A DNA stretch of 52,595 bases from NCBI RefSeq assembly GCF_000519325.1, contig NZ_KI912613.1, positions 2,797,353 to 2,849,947 of the forward strand, written 5' to 3'. Shown here piece by piece: positions 1 through 7,291 of this stretch (within the stretch, counting starts at the first letter, position 1; the number at the start of each line of letters is the position of its first letter). A program made the translations under genes and the position numbers. Under the pieces are notes generated by a model, which was not told the origin of the DNA, made no database searches, and was given only the letters and a program-made list of their open reading frames with translations. This DNA is from Patulibacter minatonensis DSM 18081 (GTDB taxonomy: Bacteria > Actinomycetota > Thermoleophilia > Solirubrobacterales > Solirubrobacteraceae).

Positions 1-277
1 GGGCACGGCGACGCCTGCCACGACGCGTCCGGGAGCGCCGCGGGCCCGGGTGACCGTCCGTTGGCGCGCGCGGCGCCTGACGCTCGGGGTGTCGGGGGTC
101 CGCGGGTCGGTGCGGTTCGTCGTCCGGCGGGCCGGGAGGCGGGGGAGCGTCTCCGCGCACCGGAGGCGGTGGACCGTCCCGCGGTCGGTGACGCGGGCGC
201 GGGCGGTGCTGCTCGTCCGGGCGGAGGATCGCCGGGGCACGCGCCTGGCGGGGAGGACGGTCCGGGTCCCGCGCTGA
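1..277 (+). CDS. C-terminal fragment of a secreted Arg-rich protein (partial)
   Basis: The reading frame is open from the left edge and ends at TGA 275-277, so only about 91 C-terminal residues are present. The text is Arg/Val-rich with short beta-strand-like runs (RARRLTLGVSGVRGSVRFVV) and ends in VRVPR. Such positively charged all-beta tails are common on secreted proteins of Solirubrobacterales, which is family knowledge. No catalytic motif is visible and the function cannot be named. It converges on the minus-strand TetR-like gene, with 49 bp between their stop codons. Confidence 0.5.
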   Translation, partial: GTATPATTRPGAPRARVTVRWRARRLTLGVSGVRGSVRFVVRRAGRRGSVSAHRRRWTVPRSVTRARAVLLVRAEDRRGTRLAGRTVRVPR

Positions 278-326
278 CCGCGCCGGGCACGCGTCACGTG
301 CACCGTCCGCGGGACGCCGCGGGCGC

Positions 327-1067
327 TCAGCCGAACAGCGCCGCGATCGGGTCGACCGGTTCCTCGCCGTCGCGGACGGTGAAGGAGGCGAAGATCGCGA
401 CCACGGCGTTCCCGACCCAGTCGGACGGCGTCTGCGGATCGAACCGGAGACGAGCGATGTGGCCGTCGAGCAGCGCGTCGATCGCGTTGGCCAGGTCGTC
501 GATGGTGCGGTCCGGACGCAGGCGCCGACCCAGCACCCGGACGAACTCCTCGTGCACCGGGACGTAGTTCGCGATCTGCTCGCGGCGGGCGGCGCGGAGG
601 AGGCGCGCGGCGTCGCCGTCGCCGTCGCAGACCGCGAGCGCCACGTAGTACATGCGCTCGCGCGGTGCGACGTCCTCGTCGGTCGCGCCGGGGGTGAACG
701 CGTCCAGGTTGCTCCGCACGGCCTCGAGGACGACGTCCATCGACCGCTGCTCGGGGAGGTCCCGCGACGCCTGGGTGTAGGTCTCCGCGGCTCGGCGATT
801 GGCGGCGACCGCGTCCGTCAGCGCCGCCTCGAGCATGGCGAGCGCCAGGTCGCGGCGCTTGAACGAGAGCCGGCCGCGCCCGTGGTCCTGGCTCGGCGTG
901 TGCCCGAACTGGTACCGGACGGTCGACGCCGCCCAGGGCGCCTCGGCGGCCAGGAGCTCCGGCGTGGTCGCCTTGAACAGGTCGTCGAACGTCGCGTCTC
1001 CGAGGCGTCGCAGCGCGACCTCGACGATCTGGTCGCGGACCGCGGGCGCGTCGCGTGTCGTCCTCAT
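327..1067 (-). CDS. TetR-like transcriptional regulator, paralogue 1
   Basis: This is a 246-residue protein. Residues 11-55 form a divergent TetR-type helix-turn-helix: RDQIVEVALRRLG, then DDLF, then a recognition segment ending STVRYQFG. A helical ligand-binding-type C-terminal half follows, with RPDRTIDDLANAIDALLDG and RLRFDPQ near residues 190-220. Two paralogues with the same blocks lie at 3720-4460 and 4509-5237. ATG 1067 is 6 bp past the stop of the LuxR-type gene upstream, so the two are probably co-transcribed. The HTH is atypical (APWAASTVRYQF replaces the usual G-x-S-x-G-x-x-Y-x-H-F), so the group may be a lineage-specific TetR subfamily. Its target is unknown; the 16-bp elements described below are candidates. 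Confidence 0.75.
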   Translation of the reverse strand: MRTTRDAPAVRDQIVEVALRRLGDATFDDLFKATTPELLAAEAPWAASTVRYQFGHTPSQDHGRGRLSFKRRDLALAMLEAALTDAVAANRRAAETYTQASRDLPEQRSMDVVLEAVRSNLDAFTPGATDEDVAPRERMYYVALAVCDGDGDAARLLRAARREQIANYVPVHEEFVRVLGRRLRPDRTIDDLANAIDALLDGHIARLRFDPQTPSDWVGNAVVAIFASFTVRDGEEPVDPIAALFG

Positions 1068-1073
1068 CGCCGG

Positions 1074-1379
1074 TCAGCGGACCGTGGTGAGGAGCGCGTC
1101 GGGCGCCACGTCGATGGGGTGCAGCGGCACGAACCCGCCGCGGAGGGCACCGACCGCCAGCTGCGTGCGCGTCTCGACCCGGAACTTCCGCATCAGCGAC
1201 TGGACGTGCGACTGCACGGTGCGCGGCGAGTTGTTGAGTCGCCGGGCGATCTGGGGGTTCGTGAACCCCTCGACGACGAGCGAGAGCACGGTCAGCTCCC
1301 GCGTGGTGACCTGCGGGGTGGCGTCTGGGCGCCGATCTCCGGCGATGGTCGCCGCGGGGCCCGTCGAGGCATGGAGCAC
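1074..1379 (-). CDS. Stand-alone LuxR/GerE-type DNA-binding protein
   Basis: This is a short 101-residue protein whose middle (about residues 24-85) is a GerE/LuxR helix-turn-helix: TTRELTVLSLVVEGFTNPQI, then a recognition helix in NNSPRTVQSHVQSLMRKF. No receiver or sensor domain precedes it, so it is a single-domain regulator, or a fragment of one if the start were further upstream. I chose GTG 1379 because AGGA lies about 9 nt upstream. An 8-bp inverted repeat (1397-1422) and one copy of the locus-specific 16-bp element (1457-1472) sit just upstream, suggesting autoregulation or control by the neighbouring TetR-like proteins. It is followed after 6 bp by TetR-like paralogue 1. Confidence 0.75.
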   Translation of the reverse strand: MLHASTGPAATIAGDRRPDATPQVTTRELTVLSLVVEGFTNPQIARRLNNSPRTVQSHVQSLMRKFRVETRTQLAVGALRGGFVPLHPIDVAPDALLTTVR

Positions 1380-1396
1380 GAGTTCGATCCTGGTGG

Positions 1397-1422
1397 GTCG
1401 AGGGACGATTCCGGCCCTCGAC
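1397..1422. promoter_or_regulatory. Inverted repeat, operator candidate
   Basis: The perfect arms GTCGAGGG and CCCTCGAC are separated by 10 bp. The repeat lies 18-43 bp upstream of the LuxR-type start on the minus strand. Arm length and centre spacing fit a dimeric repressor site; this is inference only. Confidence 0.4.
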
Positions 1423-1456
1423 GGGGACTCGCAGGCCGTACGGGACGGTACAGGAC

Positions 1457-1472
1457 GTGAACGGTGTTAGGG
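1457..1472 (-). promoter_or_regulatory. 16-bp locus element, copy D (CCCTAACACCGTTCAC)
   Basis: Read on the minus strand this is CCCTAACACCGTTCAC. It matches the consensus GGCTWACGNNGTTCAC, found also at 5483, 5506, 8212 and 16967, except at the first two bases and at position 8. It lies upstream of the LuxR-type gene. Confidence 0.4.
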
Positions 1473-1514
1473 CGTATTAGGAGCCTGCTCCCCTGCGGTT
1501 TTCCACAGACGTCG

Positions 1515-1536
1515 GCGGACGATCCCGAGCGTCCGC
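1515..1536 (-). terminator. GC hairpin after rmlB
   Basis: Arms GCGGACG and CGTCCGC with an 8-nt loop start 14 bp beyond the rmlB stop. No U-tract follows, so this is a weak terminator call in the GC-only style seen elsewhere in the window. Confidence 0.35.
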
Positions 1537-1549
1537 TCCCGGCGCCGGT

Positions 1550-2555
1550 TCAGTCTTCGAGGAAGGTGTGGTCCTGGCCGTAGACGCGGCGGTAGTAGGC
1601 CTTGTAGTCGTCGGTGGCGACGAGCGGCTTCCACCAGTGCGGGTGGTCGCGGTACCAGTGCACGGTGGACTCCAGGCCGCCCTGATCGAAGTCCATCTTC
1701 GGCGACCAACCCGCGAGCGCCTCGAGCTTGCTGCTGTCCAGGGCGTAGCGGAAGTCGTGGCCGAGGCGGTCCTCGACGTGCCGGATCTGGTCGGTCGACG
1801 CGCCGGTCAGGCCGATGATCCAGGTGACGACGTCGAGGTTGATCTTCTCCTTCGCGCCACCGACGTTGTACGCCTGCCCGGAGACGCCGTGGGTGAGGGC
1901 GGCGTGGATGCCGGAGGCGAAGTCGTCGACGTGCAGCCACGTGCGGACCTGGTCGCCCTTGCCGTAGACCGGCAGCGGCCCGCCGTGCAAGGCGTTCAGC
2001 GTCATGACGGGGATCAGCTTCTCGGGGAACTGGCGGGGCCCGTAGCAGTTGGATCCCCGCGCGATGACGACGTCCTGCCCGTAGGTGTGGTGCGCGGCCA
2101 GGACGGTGAGGTCCGCGCCGGCCTTCGACGCGGAGTACGGCGAGGAGGGCTCGGAGGGGGTGCTGTTCGGTGAAGGCGCCTTCGGTGATCGAGCCGTAGA
2201 CCTCGTCGGTGGAGACCTGCAGGTAGCGGACCTCTCGGCGGCGGGCTTCCTCGACGAGGGTGTGGGTGCCCAGGGCGTTGGTGAGGACGAATGCCTGGGC
2301 GTCGAGGATCGAGCGGTCCACGTGGGTCTCGGCGGCGAAGTTGACGATCGCGTCGACGCCGGCGGTGGCCTGCTGGACGGCGTGGGGGTCCTCGATCCGG
2401 CCGACCATGAGCTCGACGTCGAGGCCTTCGACGTTCTCGCGACGGCCGGCGTAGGTCAGCGCGTCCAGCACGCGGACCTCGTCGCCCGCGGCGACCCTTT
2501 GGTGCACGAACGCCGAGCCGATGAACCCGGCACCACCACAGACGAGAAGCTTCAT
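1550..2555 (-). pseudogene. rmlB: dTDP-glucose 4,6-dehydratase, frameshifted
   Basis: RmlB converts dTDP-glucose to dTDP-4-keto-6-deoxyglucose, the second step toward dTDP-rhamnose. The N-terminal part from ATG 2555 has the NAD-binding GGAGFIGSAF, NFAAETHVDRS and STDEVYGS blocks. After FTEQHPL the frame breaks near 2155-2165. The rest (YSASK active-site motif, then RTWLHVDDF and VYGQDHTFLED) reads in another frame and stops at 1550. One surplus base next to a G5 run on the plus strand (2157-2161) explains it. Joined, the two parts give about 335 residues, the normal family length. The start overlaps the rmlA stop (TGATG). Either a real inactivating mutation or a sequencing error is possible. 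Both parts look fully conserved, which favours an error or a very recent event. Confidence 0.85.
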
Positions 2556-3631
2556 CAGAGGATCTCGATCTCGGAGTTGTCGCCGACCATGAAGCGGTAC
2601 GCCCGCGGGGTCCGCTCACCACGCCGCACGATCACATCACGCCCCAGCAGCGACGACTCGATCCGGCCCTCCAGCCCGATCAGCTTCGCCCGCTCCAACA
2701 AGATCGAGTGCTCCACCTCCGACCGCTCCACCACCGCATCCCTGGCGATCGCGGAATACGGGCCGACGTACGAATCCTCGATCACCGCGTCATGACCGAT
2801 CACGACCGGACCACGCACCACCGACCGCACGATCCTCGCACCGGGCTCGATGATCACCCTGCCCTCGACCTGGGAGTGCTCATCGATCTCCCCGTCCACG
2901 CGGCGTTCGATCGTCTCGAGGATCAGCCGGTTGGCCTCCAGCATGTCCGCGAGCTTGCCGGTGTCCTTCCACCACCCGTGCACCACGTGCGGCTCGACCC
3001 GATCACCCTGATCGACCTGCCACTGGATCGCATCCGTGATCTCGAGCTCCCCACGCGGCGACGGCTCGATCGCCTTCGCCGCCTCCAGGATCCGCTTCGT
3101 GAACAGGTACACCCCGACGAGCGCCAGATCGCTCTTGGGCTCCTTCGGCTTCTCGACCAGCCGCGCGACGCGACCGTCCTGCAGCTCCGCGACACCGTAG
3201 GACGTCGGGTCGTCGACGGGCTGCAACAGGATCATCGCGTCCGGCGCATTCTGCTCGAACTGCTGCACCAGCTCCGAGATGCCGCCCTGCAACAGGTTGT
3301 CCCCGAGATACATCACGAACGACGACTCGCCCAGGAACGGCTCCGCCGTCAGCACCGCATGCGCGAGGCCATCGGGGGAGGTCTGGTCGATGTAGGTGAT
3401 CTGCGCCCCGAACTGCGACCCGTCGCCGGCGACCTCACGGATCTCGCCCCCGGTCTCGGGGTTGAGGATGATCCCGATCTCCGTGATCCCGGCCTGCACC
3501 ATCGACCGGATCCCGTAGAACAGCACCGGCTGGTTGGCCACCGGCACCAGCTGCTTCGCCGACGTGTGCGTGATCGGCCGCAACCGCGTCCCACGACCGC
3601 CCGACAGGATCAGACCCTTCAGATGCGCCAT
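2555..3631 (-). CDS. rmlA: Glucose-1-phosphate thymidylyltransferase, long form
   Basis: RmlA makes dTDP-glucose from dTTP and glucose-1-phosphate. The 358-residue length and C-terminal left-handed beta-helix repeats (about residues 245-340, VIIEPGARIVRSVVRGPVVI) mark the long subtype rather than the roughly 290-residue enzyme. Visible motifs are the nucleotide-binding SGGRGTRLRPIT (residues 10-21), the metal-binding YLGDN, EKPKEP, and WWKDTGK. It overlaps rmlB by one base (TGATG), so the pair is translationally coupled. No good Shine-Dalgarno sequence precedes ATG 3631. A GGCTTAC half-site and a TATAGC stretch lie 11-27 bp upstream. No rmlC or rmlD is visible in the window, so the final sugar need not be rhamnose. 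Confidence 0.93.
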   Translation of the reverse strand: MAHLKGLILSGGRGTRLRPITHTSAKQLVPVANQPVLFYGIRSMVQAGITEIGIILNPETGGEIREVAGDGSQFGAQITYIDQTSPDGLAHAVLTAEPFLGESSFVMYLGDNLLQGGISELVQQFEQNAPDAMILLQPVDDPTSYGVAELQDGRVARLVEKPKEPKSDLALVGVYLFTKRILEAAKAIEPSPRGELEITDAIQWQVDQGDRVEPHVVHGWWKDTGKLADMLEANRLILETIERRVDGEIDEHSQVEGRVIIEPGARIVRSVVRGPVVIGHDAVIEDSYVGPYSAIARDAVVERSEVEHSILLERAKLIGLEGRIESSLLGRDVIVRRGERTPRAYRFMVGDNSEIEIL

Positions 3632-3641
3632 TGCGGCCGGA

Positions 3642-3658
3642 GGCTATAGGTGTAAGCC
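3642..3658 (-). promoter_or_regulatory. Imperfect palindrome upstream of rmlA
   Basis: The plus strand reads GGCTATAGGTGTAAGCC. On the minus strand it begins GGCTTAC, the first seven bases of the 16-bp locus element, and contains TATAGC, a possible -10 box. It lies directly upstream of rmlA, so it may be a promoter with an overlapping operator. Confidence 0.3.
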
Positions 3659-3719
3659 GGAAGGGGCGACTCGCACACCGCCCGCCGCGTGTCGGCGGAG
3701 CGAGGCCGTGGGCGTGCGC

Positions 3720-4460
3720 TCACGCCGGCCTGGGTCGCACGAGCGGCGGCCCGTCGCCGCCGGACGGCGGGTCGGTCCTGCTGACGGTGAAGGCGGCGAC
3801 GATCGCCGAGACGGCGTCGGCGGCTGCCGCTCGGCCGTCCGGTGCGAACCGGGCGTGCGAGCGGCGGCCGTCGTCGACCGCGTCGATGGCCGCGCCGAGC
3901 TGCTCGAGCGTCCGCCCCGGCCGGAGCTTGGTGCCGCGGGCGGCCAGGATCGGCGCGTACTCCTCCACGAACCGCGAGATCCGACGGTCCCGGGCCTCCC
4001 GCAGCAGCCGGGCCACGTCCGGGTCGCGGTCGCAGACCGCGAGTGCCACCTGGAGCAGGAGGGCCGCCGGGCGTTCCGGAGCGCGCGACGACGGGCCCGG
4101 TACAGCGCCGGGCTCGTGCGTGCCCGGCAGCGCCTCCGGCGACGAGGGACCCTCCGCCCCGGGAGGGAATGCGGGGGAGGCGGGCTCGGCCAGCGCCGCC
4201 TCGAGCATCGAGAGCGCGAGCTCGCGGCGGCGAAACGCAAGGCGTCGCCTGCTCTCGTCCGTCGTCCGGCGGTCGCCGAACTGGTACCGCACCGTCGAGG
4301 GGGCCCACGGCGCGTCCGACGCGAGGAGCTCCGGTGTGAGGGTCTTCAGGAGGTCCTCGAACGCGAGGCCACCCAGCTGCGTGAGGGCGACGTCGACGAT
4401 CTGCTCCCGGGTGGCCCCCGAGCGTCCCGGCCCCGGCCGGTGATCGCTCAGGCGTGCCAC
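3720..4460 (-). CDS. TetR-like transcriptional regulator, paralogue 2
   Basis: This is a 246-residue protein with the same N-terminal block as the neighbours: REQIVDVALTQLGGLAFEDL, TPELLASDAPWAPSTVRYQFG, then RRELALSMLEAAL. The middle (about residues 85-130) is a Pro/Ala-rich stretch not shared with the other copies. The block LRPGRTLEQLGAAIDAVDDG is shared, but the paralogous RLRFDPQ is changed to HARFAPDG, so this copy has diverged most. Translation is taken from GTG 4460, 48 bp beyond the stop of paralogue 3, and the two are probably one transcript. The effector and targets are unknown. Confidence 0.7.
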   Translation of the reverse strand: MARLSDHRPGPGRSGATREQIVDVALTQLGGLAFEDLLKTLTPELLASDAPWAPSTVRYQFGDRRTTDESRRRLAFRRRELALSMLEAALAEPASPAFPPGAEGPSSPEALPGTHEPGAVPGPSSRAPERPAALLLQVALAVCDRDPDVARLLREARDRRISRFVEEYAPILAARGTKLRPGRTLEQLGAAIDAVDDGRRSHARFAPDGRAAAADAVSAIVAAFTVSRTDPPSGGDGPPLVRPRPA

Positions 4461-4508
4461 GGGCAGCCCGCCACGATCGTGAGGCCGGTCCGCTGCACCG
4501 AGGGCTCC

Positions 4509-5237
4509 TCAGCGCTCGTGGGGAGCCTGGTCGGCGGGCTCCGTGAACGAGAGGAAGACCGCGAGGAACGCCTCTCCGATCCAGTCCGCGGACGCTTGGG
4601 GATCGAAGCGCAGTCGCATGAGGTGCCCGTCGAGCAGCGCGGACACGGCGGCGCAGAGGTCGTCCATCGACCGCCCTGGACGGATCCGTCGCCCGGTGGA
4701 GACCATGAACGCCTCGTACACCGGGGCGTACCCCGCCAGCTGCGCAGCGCGCGAGCGGCGGAGCATCCGCGCGGTCTCGGAGTCGACGTCGCAGACGGCG
4801 AGCGCCAGGTGGTACATCCGCTCCCGCGGGGCGATGTCGTCGTCCGTCGCGCCCGGGGTGAACGCCGCGAGGTTGTCGGCGATCGCCGATGCGATGCTGT
4901 CGAACGGCCCGTCGACCGTCGGCTGATGGACGGCTGCGGCGTACGAGGCCGCCACCGCCTCGCTCGACTCGATCGCGTCGTCGACGGCCGACTCCAGCAT
5001 CGCCAGCGCGAGGTCGCGGCGGCGGAACGACAGACGCCCCCGGTCCTCGCTCCGGCCACCGTGACGCCCGAACTGGTACCGCACCGTCGAGGCGGCCCAC
5101 GGCGCGTCCGCGGCCAGGGACTCCGGGGTCAGCGCCTTGAACAGGTCGTCGAGCGATGCGTCCCCGATGCGCTGCAGCGCGACGTCGACGATCTGATCGC
5201 GAACCGGGCGGACCGGCTTCGGGCTCATGGTGCGCAT
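4509..5237 (-). CDS. TetR-like transcriptional regulator, paralogue 3
   Basis: This is a 242-residue protein from ATG 5237, chosen because GGAGG lies 4 nt upstream; ATG 5228 is the alternative. The HTH block reads VRDQIVDVALQRIGDASLDD, then TPESLAADAPWAASTVRYQF. The C-terminal half has RPGRSMDDLCAAVSALLDG and RLRFDPQASADWIG, nearly collinear with paralogue 1. The reading frame stays open far upstream, but that part lacks coding character and overlaps the promoter region. The 514-bp upstream region holds two tandem 16-bp elements and two palindromes, so this gene is the best candidate for autoregulation within the trio. Confidence 0.75.
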   Translation of the reverse strand: MRTMSPKPVRPVRDQIVDVALQRIGDASLDDLFKALTPESLAADAPWAASTVRYQFGRHGGRSEDRGRLSFRRRDLALAMLESAVDDAIESSEAVAASYAAAVHQPTVDGPFDSIASAIADNLAAFTPGATDDDIAPRERMYHLALAVCDVDSETARMLRRSRAAQLAGYAPVYEAFMVSTGRRIRPGRSMDDLCAAVSALLDGHLMRLRFDPQASADWIGEAFLAVFLSFTEPADQAPHER

Positions 5238-5279
5238 CAGCCCTCCGTCGAGCGGCGAGCGACGCATCGCGGGGGTCCC

Positions 5280-5293
5280 GAGCCGATCGGCTC
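5280..5293. promoter_or_regulatory. Perfect 14-bp palindrome GAGCCGATCGGCTC
   Basis: The palindrome lies 43 bp upstream of the TetR-like paralogue 3 start. Its left ten bases recur at 5319-5328 as a direct repeat 39 bp away. This arrangement fits an operator with a second half-site. Confidence 0.35.
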
Positions 5294-5458
5294 GAAGCGT
5301 TCGGGGTGGCTTGAGGGAGAGCCGATCGAGGAGTCCATGTCTGTCCGATCCTGGTCGGGCGTGCAACTGATGATCACGACGGGGACTCGTTGATCGTCGG
5401 CGACGGTACTCGAAGGTAACGGCGTTCGCAATGAGCATTCTGCACACAGCGGCGCATT

Positions 5459-5475
5459 CCCTGTCCCAGACAGGG
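5459..5475. promoter_or_regulatory. Inverted repeat CCCTGT-N5-ACAGGG
   Basis: Perfect 6-bp arms flank a 5-bp spacer, immediately beside the tandem 16-bp elements upstream of TetR-like paralogue 3. The size fits a dimeric repressor site. Confidence 0.35.
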
Positions 5476-5482
5476 TGTAATC

Positions 5483-5521
5483 GGCTTACGAAGTTCACTA
5501 GATGCGGCTTATAGCGTTCAC
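5483..5521 (+). promoter_or_regulatory. Two tandem 16-bp locus elements, copies A and B
   Basis: GGCTTACGAAGTTCAC (5483-5498) and GGCTTATAGCGTTCAC (5506-5521) are direct repeats with a 23-bp period, about two helical turns. Each is GGCTTA-N4-GTTCAC. Related copies occur at 1457, 8212 and 16967, all in gene-free DNA of this locus. Confidence 0.5.
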
Positions 5522-5686
5522 CGCGTGGCAGGTCGCGCGCGGCGGGCGCCCGGGAACGATCAGTGTCAGCCCCTACTCGCGCCGCGTCGACGATCAGTGG
5601 TGGCGCGCATGGCCGACGTCCGCGGAGCCGGCGTGGGTCGGCGAGTGCGATCGGATCGGCGACGCGCCCGGCGGGGTCGGCAGCGA

Positions 5687-5712
5687 CGAGCGGCGCTCGC
5701 GGGCGCCGCTCG
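5687..5712 (-). terminator. Hairpin after secreted paralogue S1
   Basis: CGAGCGGCGC and GCGCCGCTCG form a perfect 10-bp stem with a 6-nt loop, 40 bp beyond the S1 stop. There is no U-tract, as with the other hairpins in this window. Confidence 0.5.
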
Positions 5713-5751
5713 AGGTCACGGGAGCGGGGCGGCCACCCGGGCCGGTCCGGC

Positions 5752-6324
5752 TCAGAGGATGCCCGCAGCGGAGACCGTGACCTTGAACTGGCCGTAGTTG
5801 TCCTTCGCCGCCGGATCGTAGAACCGCACCGCAATGCGGTTCTTCGTCGGGATGACCAGGTACGTGTAGGAGTGGGTCGCCGAGTACGGCGCGCCCAGGT
5901 AGCCGAAGCCGTTGCCGGTGTCGATCTCGAAGTTCTTGTCCGTCGTCTCCGGCAGCGACGGGCACGTCCCGTCGGCCTTGACGACCGACGCGAACCTGGC
6001 GATCGCGTCCGCGCCGACCGGCCCGTTCGCGACGCCCAGCGTCGGGAACGGCGTGGTCGCCGACGGCGTTCCGCAGGTCTTGAACCGCGGGTTCGCCCAG
6101 TTCGCGGGTGCGTAGAGACTGACGGCGCCCTCGACCTTGATCGTGTACGGGACGAGTGGGATGACGTCGACGCCGACCGGGCCGACGTACGTGCTGCCGT
6201 CGGTCTGCGGGCTGCGGGAGTCGAGGAAGAACGTCGTGGCGGCGCTTGCCTGGCCCGCCACGGCGAGCGTCGCTCCGGCGGTCACCGCCGCTCCGACGAT
6301 CGTTGAGCGGAGCTTCGTGGTCAT
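5752..6324 (-). CDS. Secreted PA-IL-like (putative) protein, paralogue S1
   Basis: This is a 190-residue protein. Residues 1-28 are a signal peptide (basic MTTKLR, hydrophobic core, GQASA before the cleavage site). The mature part is one all-beta domain. It has VEGAVSLYAPANWANPRF in the middle, PTLGVANGPVGADA next, and near the C-terminus VRFYDPAAKDNYGQFKVTV. The same three blocks occur in the proteins at 7292, 16997 and 27480. Their order and several residues resemble Pseudomonas PA-IL (ASYGPTQKW; YND...NNSGSF, the calcium site). If real, this would be a secreted calcium-dependent sugar-binding protein acting on the exopolysaccharide. That link is inference; the paralogy is directly visible. 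A TAAAAT -10-like box lies 60 bp upstream of ATG 6324. Confidence 0.85.
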   Translation of the reverse strand: MTTKLRSTIVGAAVTAGATLAVAGQASAATTFFLDSRSPQTDGSTYVGPVGVDVIPLVPYTIKVEGAVSLYAPANWANPRFKTCGTPSATTPFPTLGVANGPVGADAIARFASVVKADGTCPSLPETTDKNFEIDTGNGFGYLGAPYSATHSYTYLVIPTKNRIAVRFYDPAAKDNYGQFKVTVSAAGIL

Positions 6325-6384
6325 GGGGTTTCCGGTATTCCTGTGGTGGTTCGCCGAGGCGTGGTCCGCGGCCGATCCAGACTG

Positions 6385-6390
6385 ATTTTA
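6385..6390 (-). promoter_or_regulatory. -10 box TAAAAT for secreted S1
   Basis: TAAAAT on the minus strand lies 60 bp upstream of the S1 start. No convincing -35 hexamer is present at 16-18 bp. Confidence 0.35.
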
Positions 6391-6430
6391 GTGAGCAGCG
6401 CCTGTGACTTCTGGTCGTCATGTGCTACCG

Positions 6431-6464
6431 AAAAATGGCACGGAGGAGTGTCCGCGATGCGGAC
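6431..6464 (-). terminator. Hairpin plus T5 after the SGNH hydrolase gene
   Basis: On the minus strand the stem GTCCGC/GCGGAC with a 3-nt loop (6464-6450) is followed 14 nt later by TTTTT (6435-6431). The spacing is longer than in a classical intrinsic terminator. Confidence 0.35.
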
Positions 6465-6509
6465 GGCGCTCCGAGGGGAGTGAGGCTCCGGTCGGTGTCG
6501 GGTGATGGG

Positions 6510-7208
6510 TCAGGAGACGGCGTGTGGCTGAGGTGGCGCCATCCGCTCGGTAGGTGGTCCCGGTTCGCGAAGCGTGGCCGAAAGATGTTCGGCGACACAC
6601 CGATATCCTTCGCGCGACAGGTGCACGCCGTCGGTGGTGGTCCCGGGTCGAGGTGTGCCCCGCGCGGAGGACAACGGGGCATGGGTGTCGACGAACGCGT
6701 GTCCTCGGGCGCGGGCGGCCTCGCGGAGGAGGGCGTTGACTCGTGCGACGGCGCCGGGATCGGCGCGCCGGCTCGTGATCGGCGGCAGGGCCATCACGAC
6801 CAACCGGACGTGCGGGGCCGTCCTGGCGCACGCATCGAGGAGCGCGGAGTGCGCCCGGTGCACGTCGGCGTCCGTGGACCCACGGAGCAGGTCGTTCGTC
6901 CCGGTCTGCAGGACGACGACCGCGGGGTGTCGCTCCAGGAGCTCGTCGACGCGGGAGGCGAGGCCCGAGGTGCGCTCGCCGGGCCATCCCCGGACGAGGA
7001 CGTCAGGCGCCACGTCGTGCAGGAGGTCTCGCGGAAAGCGGGAGGCGAGGCTGTCGCCGGCGAGGATCGTCCCGCCGGGCGCCGAGCGCTGCGTCCGCCA
7101 GGCGAGGACCGGCGCGGGGCGCTCGCCGCGACCGACGGCCGTCCGCGCCCGACGCCGCGTCGCGGCGACGACCCGGAGGGCGCGGCGCGTGACGTCGGCG
7201 GGGCGCAA
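6510..7208 (-). CDS. SGNH/GDSL-family hydrolase (probable carbohydrate O-acyl esterase)
   Basis: This is a 232-residue protein. The SGNH blocks appear in order: ILAGDSLASRF (nucleophile Ser, about residue 53), a GWPGERTSGL segment with the block II Gly, QTGTNDLL (block III Asn) and DGVHLSREGY (block V catalytic Asp and His, about residue 193). These lipase/esterase-fold enzymes often remove or transfer acetyl groups on polysaccharides, which fits a locus with four hexapeptide or other acyl-decorating genes. I see no convincing signal peptide; the first 45 residues are Arg-rich. Translation is taken from TTG 7208, preceded by GAGGA about 6 nt upstream. The gene lies between secreted paralogues S1 and S2, all in the same direction. 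Confidence 0.85.
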   Translation of the reverse strand: MRPADVTRRALRVVAATRRRARTAVGRGERPAPVLAWRTQRSAPGGTILAGDSLASRFPRDLLHDVAPDVLVRGWPGERTSGLASRVDELLERHPAVVVLQTGTNDLLRGSTDADVHRAHSALLDACARTAPHVRLVVMALPPITSRRADPGAVARVNALLREAARARGHAFVDTHAPLSSARGTPRPGTTTDGVHLSREGYRCVAEHLSATLREPGPPTERMAPPQPHAVS

Positions 7209-7291
7209 ACGGATCCTCGTCGGCCGGGGTGCGAACGCGGGGCCCCGAGACGCCGGCGTGGCGTCCCAGGGTGTCCCGAGCTCGCGCCGGG

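Larger units (their letters stand above)
5238..5751. other. 514-bp intergenic regulatory region
   Basis: I see no gene here. It lies upstream of TetR-like paralogue 3 and downstream of secreted paralogue S1, both on the minus strand. It is visibly more AT-rich around 5420-5520 than its surroundings. It holds a palindrome at 5280-5293, a direct repeat GAGCCGATCG at 5280 and 5319, an inverted repeat at 5459-5475, the tandem elements at 5483-5521 and a strong hairpin at 5687-5712. Confidence 0.6.

Noticed and set aside
2150-2170. Programmed ribosomal frameshifting in rmlB
   Set aside because: No slippery heptamer followed by a clear stimulatory structure is seen, and RmlB is not known to use recoding.
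3534-5393. Long plus-strand open frame opposite the TetR-like genes
   Set aside because: It is antisense to two clearly related regulators and has the repetitive Arg/Gly/Val text of a shadow frame.
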